From contig OMUX01000278.1 in assembly GCA_900314345.1 (NCBI GenBank), positions 1 through 5,389 of the forward strand: 5,389 nucleotides of DNA, given 5' to 3'. The position numbers and the translations under genes were made by a program. The first letter of the stretch is position 1; every line of letters begins with the position of its first letter. This DNA is from an uncultured Erysipelotrichaceae bacterium (GTDB lineage Bacteria > Bacillota_I > Bacilli_A > Erysipelotrichales > Erysipelotrichaceae). Shown here one piece after another: positions 5,018 to 5,389 of this stretch. The notes under the pieces were generated by a model that worked only from the letters and a program-made list of their open reading frames with translations, ran no database searches and was not told the origin of the DNA.

Positions 5018-5389
5018 ATGGAAAAGAACGAGATTGTTGGAAAACTGATCGGATATCTTCTGGATGCACAGCCGGAATACAAGGATCAGGCAGAGCAGTT
5101 CCCGAAGGATTATGAGAATCAGAGATATCTTCTGCGGTGTCTCATGAATACATGGTATCCGTATAAGCCCTTGCCTTCTGTATTCTTTGAACTGCAGGAT
5201 CAGCTGCTCAGGGAAGAGGCAGAAGAAAAGCATCCACTATCTGCAGATGAACTGAAGGAATCCGGGAAACCGCATCTGTATCTATGGCAGGGAGATATCA
5301 CAAGACTCAAAGTGGATGCCATTGTGAATGCGGCTAACGTGGGTTGCGCGAAATTGATACCCTTGTATATACTTGGCGTTTCTGAAGAA
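5018..5389 (+). CDS. Zinc-type macrodomain protein (protein-ADP-ribose hydrolase), 3'-truncated and possibly disrupted
   Basis: The frame is open to the window edge (124 residues). Residues 1-85 match the helical N-terminal extension of the macrodomain class found beside SirTM in staphylococci and streptococci (YLLRCLMNTWYPYKPLP, ELQDQLLREEAEEK). The macrodomain then starts with LYLWQGDITRLKVDAIVNAAN (87-107), carrying the ADP-ribose-binding Gly-Asp-Ile (92-94) and Asn-Ala-Ala-Asn (104-107). Family members remove ADP-ribose from proteins, and in the SirTM systems the target is a lipoylated GcvH-like carrier in oxidative stress. The zinc ligands lie later in the family and are not visible. After Asn107 the expected continuation (roughly Ser-x-x-Leu-Gly-Cys-Phe) is replaced by VGCAKLIPLYILGVSEE, which does not look like a macrodomain. 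The start is supported by AAGGAG (5005-5010) with 7-nt spacing, inside the end of the upstream gene. It is co-transcribed with that gene. Confidence 0.85.
   Translation, partial: MEKNEIVGKLIGYLLDAQPEYKDQAEQFPKDYENQRYLLRCLMNTWYPYKPLPSVFFELQDQLLREEAEEKHPLSADELKESGKPHLYLWQGDITRLKVDAIVNAANVGCAKLIPLYILGVSEE
5339..5389. other. Foreign-looking tail after a breakpoint in the macrodomain gene
   Basis: From about 5339 the sequence stops encoding the conserved macrodomain, and no other forward frame restores it. It begins GGGTTGCGCGAAATTG (5341-5356), has a short GGGT...ACCC symmetry (5341-5362), and is more AT-rich than the gene before it (TTGTATATACTTGG). It could be the end of an insertion sequence or another repeat, or a chimeric contig end. 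Only 51 bases are visible, so the element cannot be identified. Confidence 0.4.

Noticed and set aside
1..5389. CRISPR arrays, tRNA or rRNA genes, riboswitches
   Set aside because: No regularly spaced repeats, cloverleaf patterns, rRNA stretches or recognisable riboswitch cores were seen; all intergenic gaps are under 180 bp and are largely filled by terminators and promoters.

Overview
The window looks like a chromosomal segment from a Bacillota (Firmicutes) bacterium of moderate GC content. The evidence is strong AGGAG-type ribosome binding sites, tight gene spacing, U-tract intrinsic terminators, TTGACA-type promoters, a heterodimeric ABC exporter of the LmrCD/BmrCD kind, a YwnA-like Rrf2 regulator and a macrodomain protein that resembles the one encoded beside SirTM in staphylococci and streptococci. 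The codon style would suit a gut Erysipelotrichia-like lineage, but that is only an impression. Both ends cut through genes.

Layout. (1) 1-2709: the last half of one ABC half-transporter and a complete second one overlap by 4 bp (ATGA). Their nucleotide-binding motifs are complementary: the first has Asp for the catalytic Glu and Gln for the switch His, and the second has LSQGQ instead of LSGGQ. The pair should therefore form one degenerate and one canonical ATP site. A strong terminator closes this operon. (2) 2710-3341: an intergenic region with two overlapping palindromes, an extended -10 promoter and an operator, followed by an Rrf2-family regulator and its terminator. (3) 3342-4262: a double-operator promoter driving a tandem-duplicated SnoaL-like (NTF2-fold) protein, with a terminator. 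(4) 4263-5389: a second promoter with the same architecture driving a pyridoxamine-phosphate-oxidase-like flavoprotein fused to a 2x[4Fe-4S] ferredoxin domain, then a closely coupled macrodomain (ADP-ribosyl hydrolase) gene that becomes unrecognisable in its last 51 bases.

The main discovery is a small regulon readable from the DNA alone. Five sites of the form GATGTA-N11-TACATC (some half-sites imperfect) lie in the three promoter regions at and downstream of the Rrf2 gene and were not seen upstream of it. One overlaps the regulator's predicted transcription start, RBS and start codon. Each of the other two promoters has a pair of sites exactly 42 bp apart (four helical turns), one over the -35 and one over the start of transcription. 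This predicts an autorepressing, probably thiol-sensing Rrf2 protein (single cysteine Cys102 in ACPVG, no Fe-S cysteine triad) that controls a SnoaL-like protein, a flavin/ferredoxin protein and a macrodomain protein. It would link redox or electrophile stress to ADP-ribose signalling.

The last ~51 bases do not continue the macrodomain after its NAAN motif, which suggests an insertion or a chimeric contig end.
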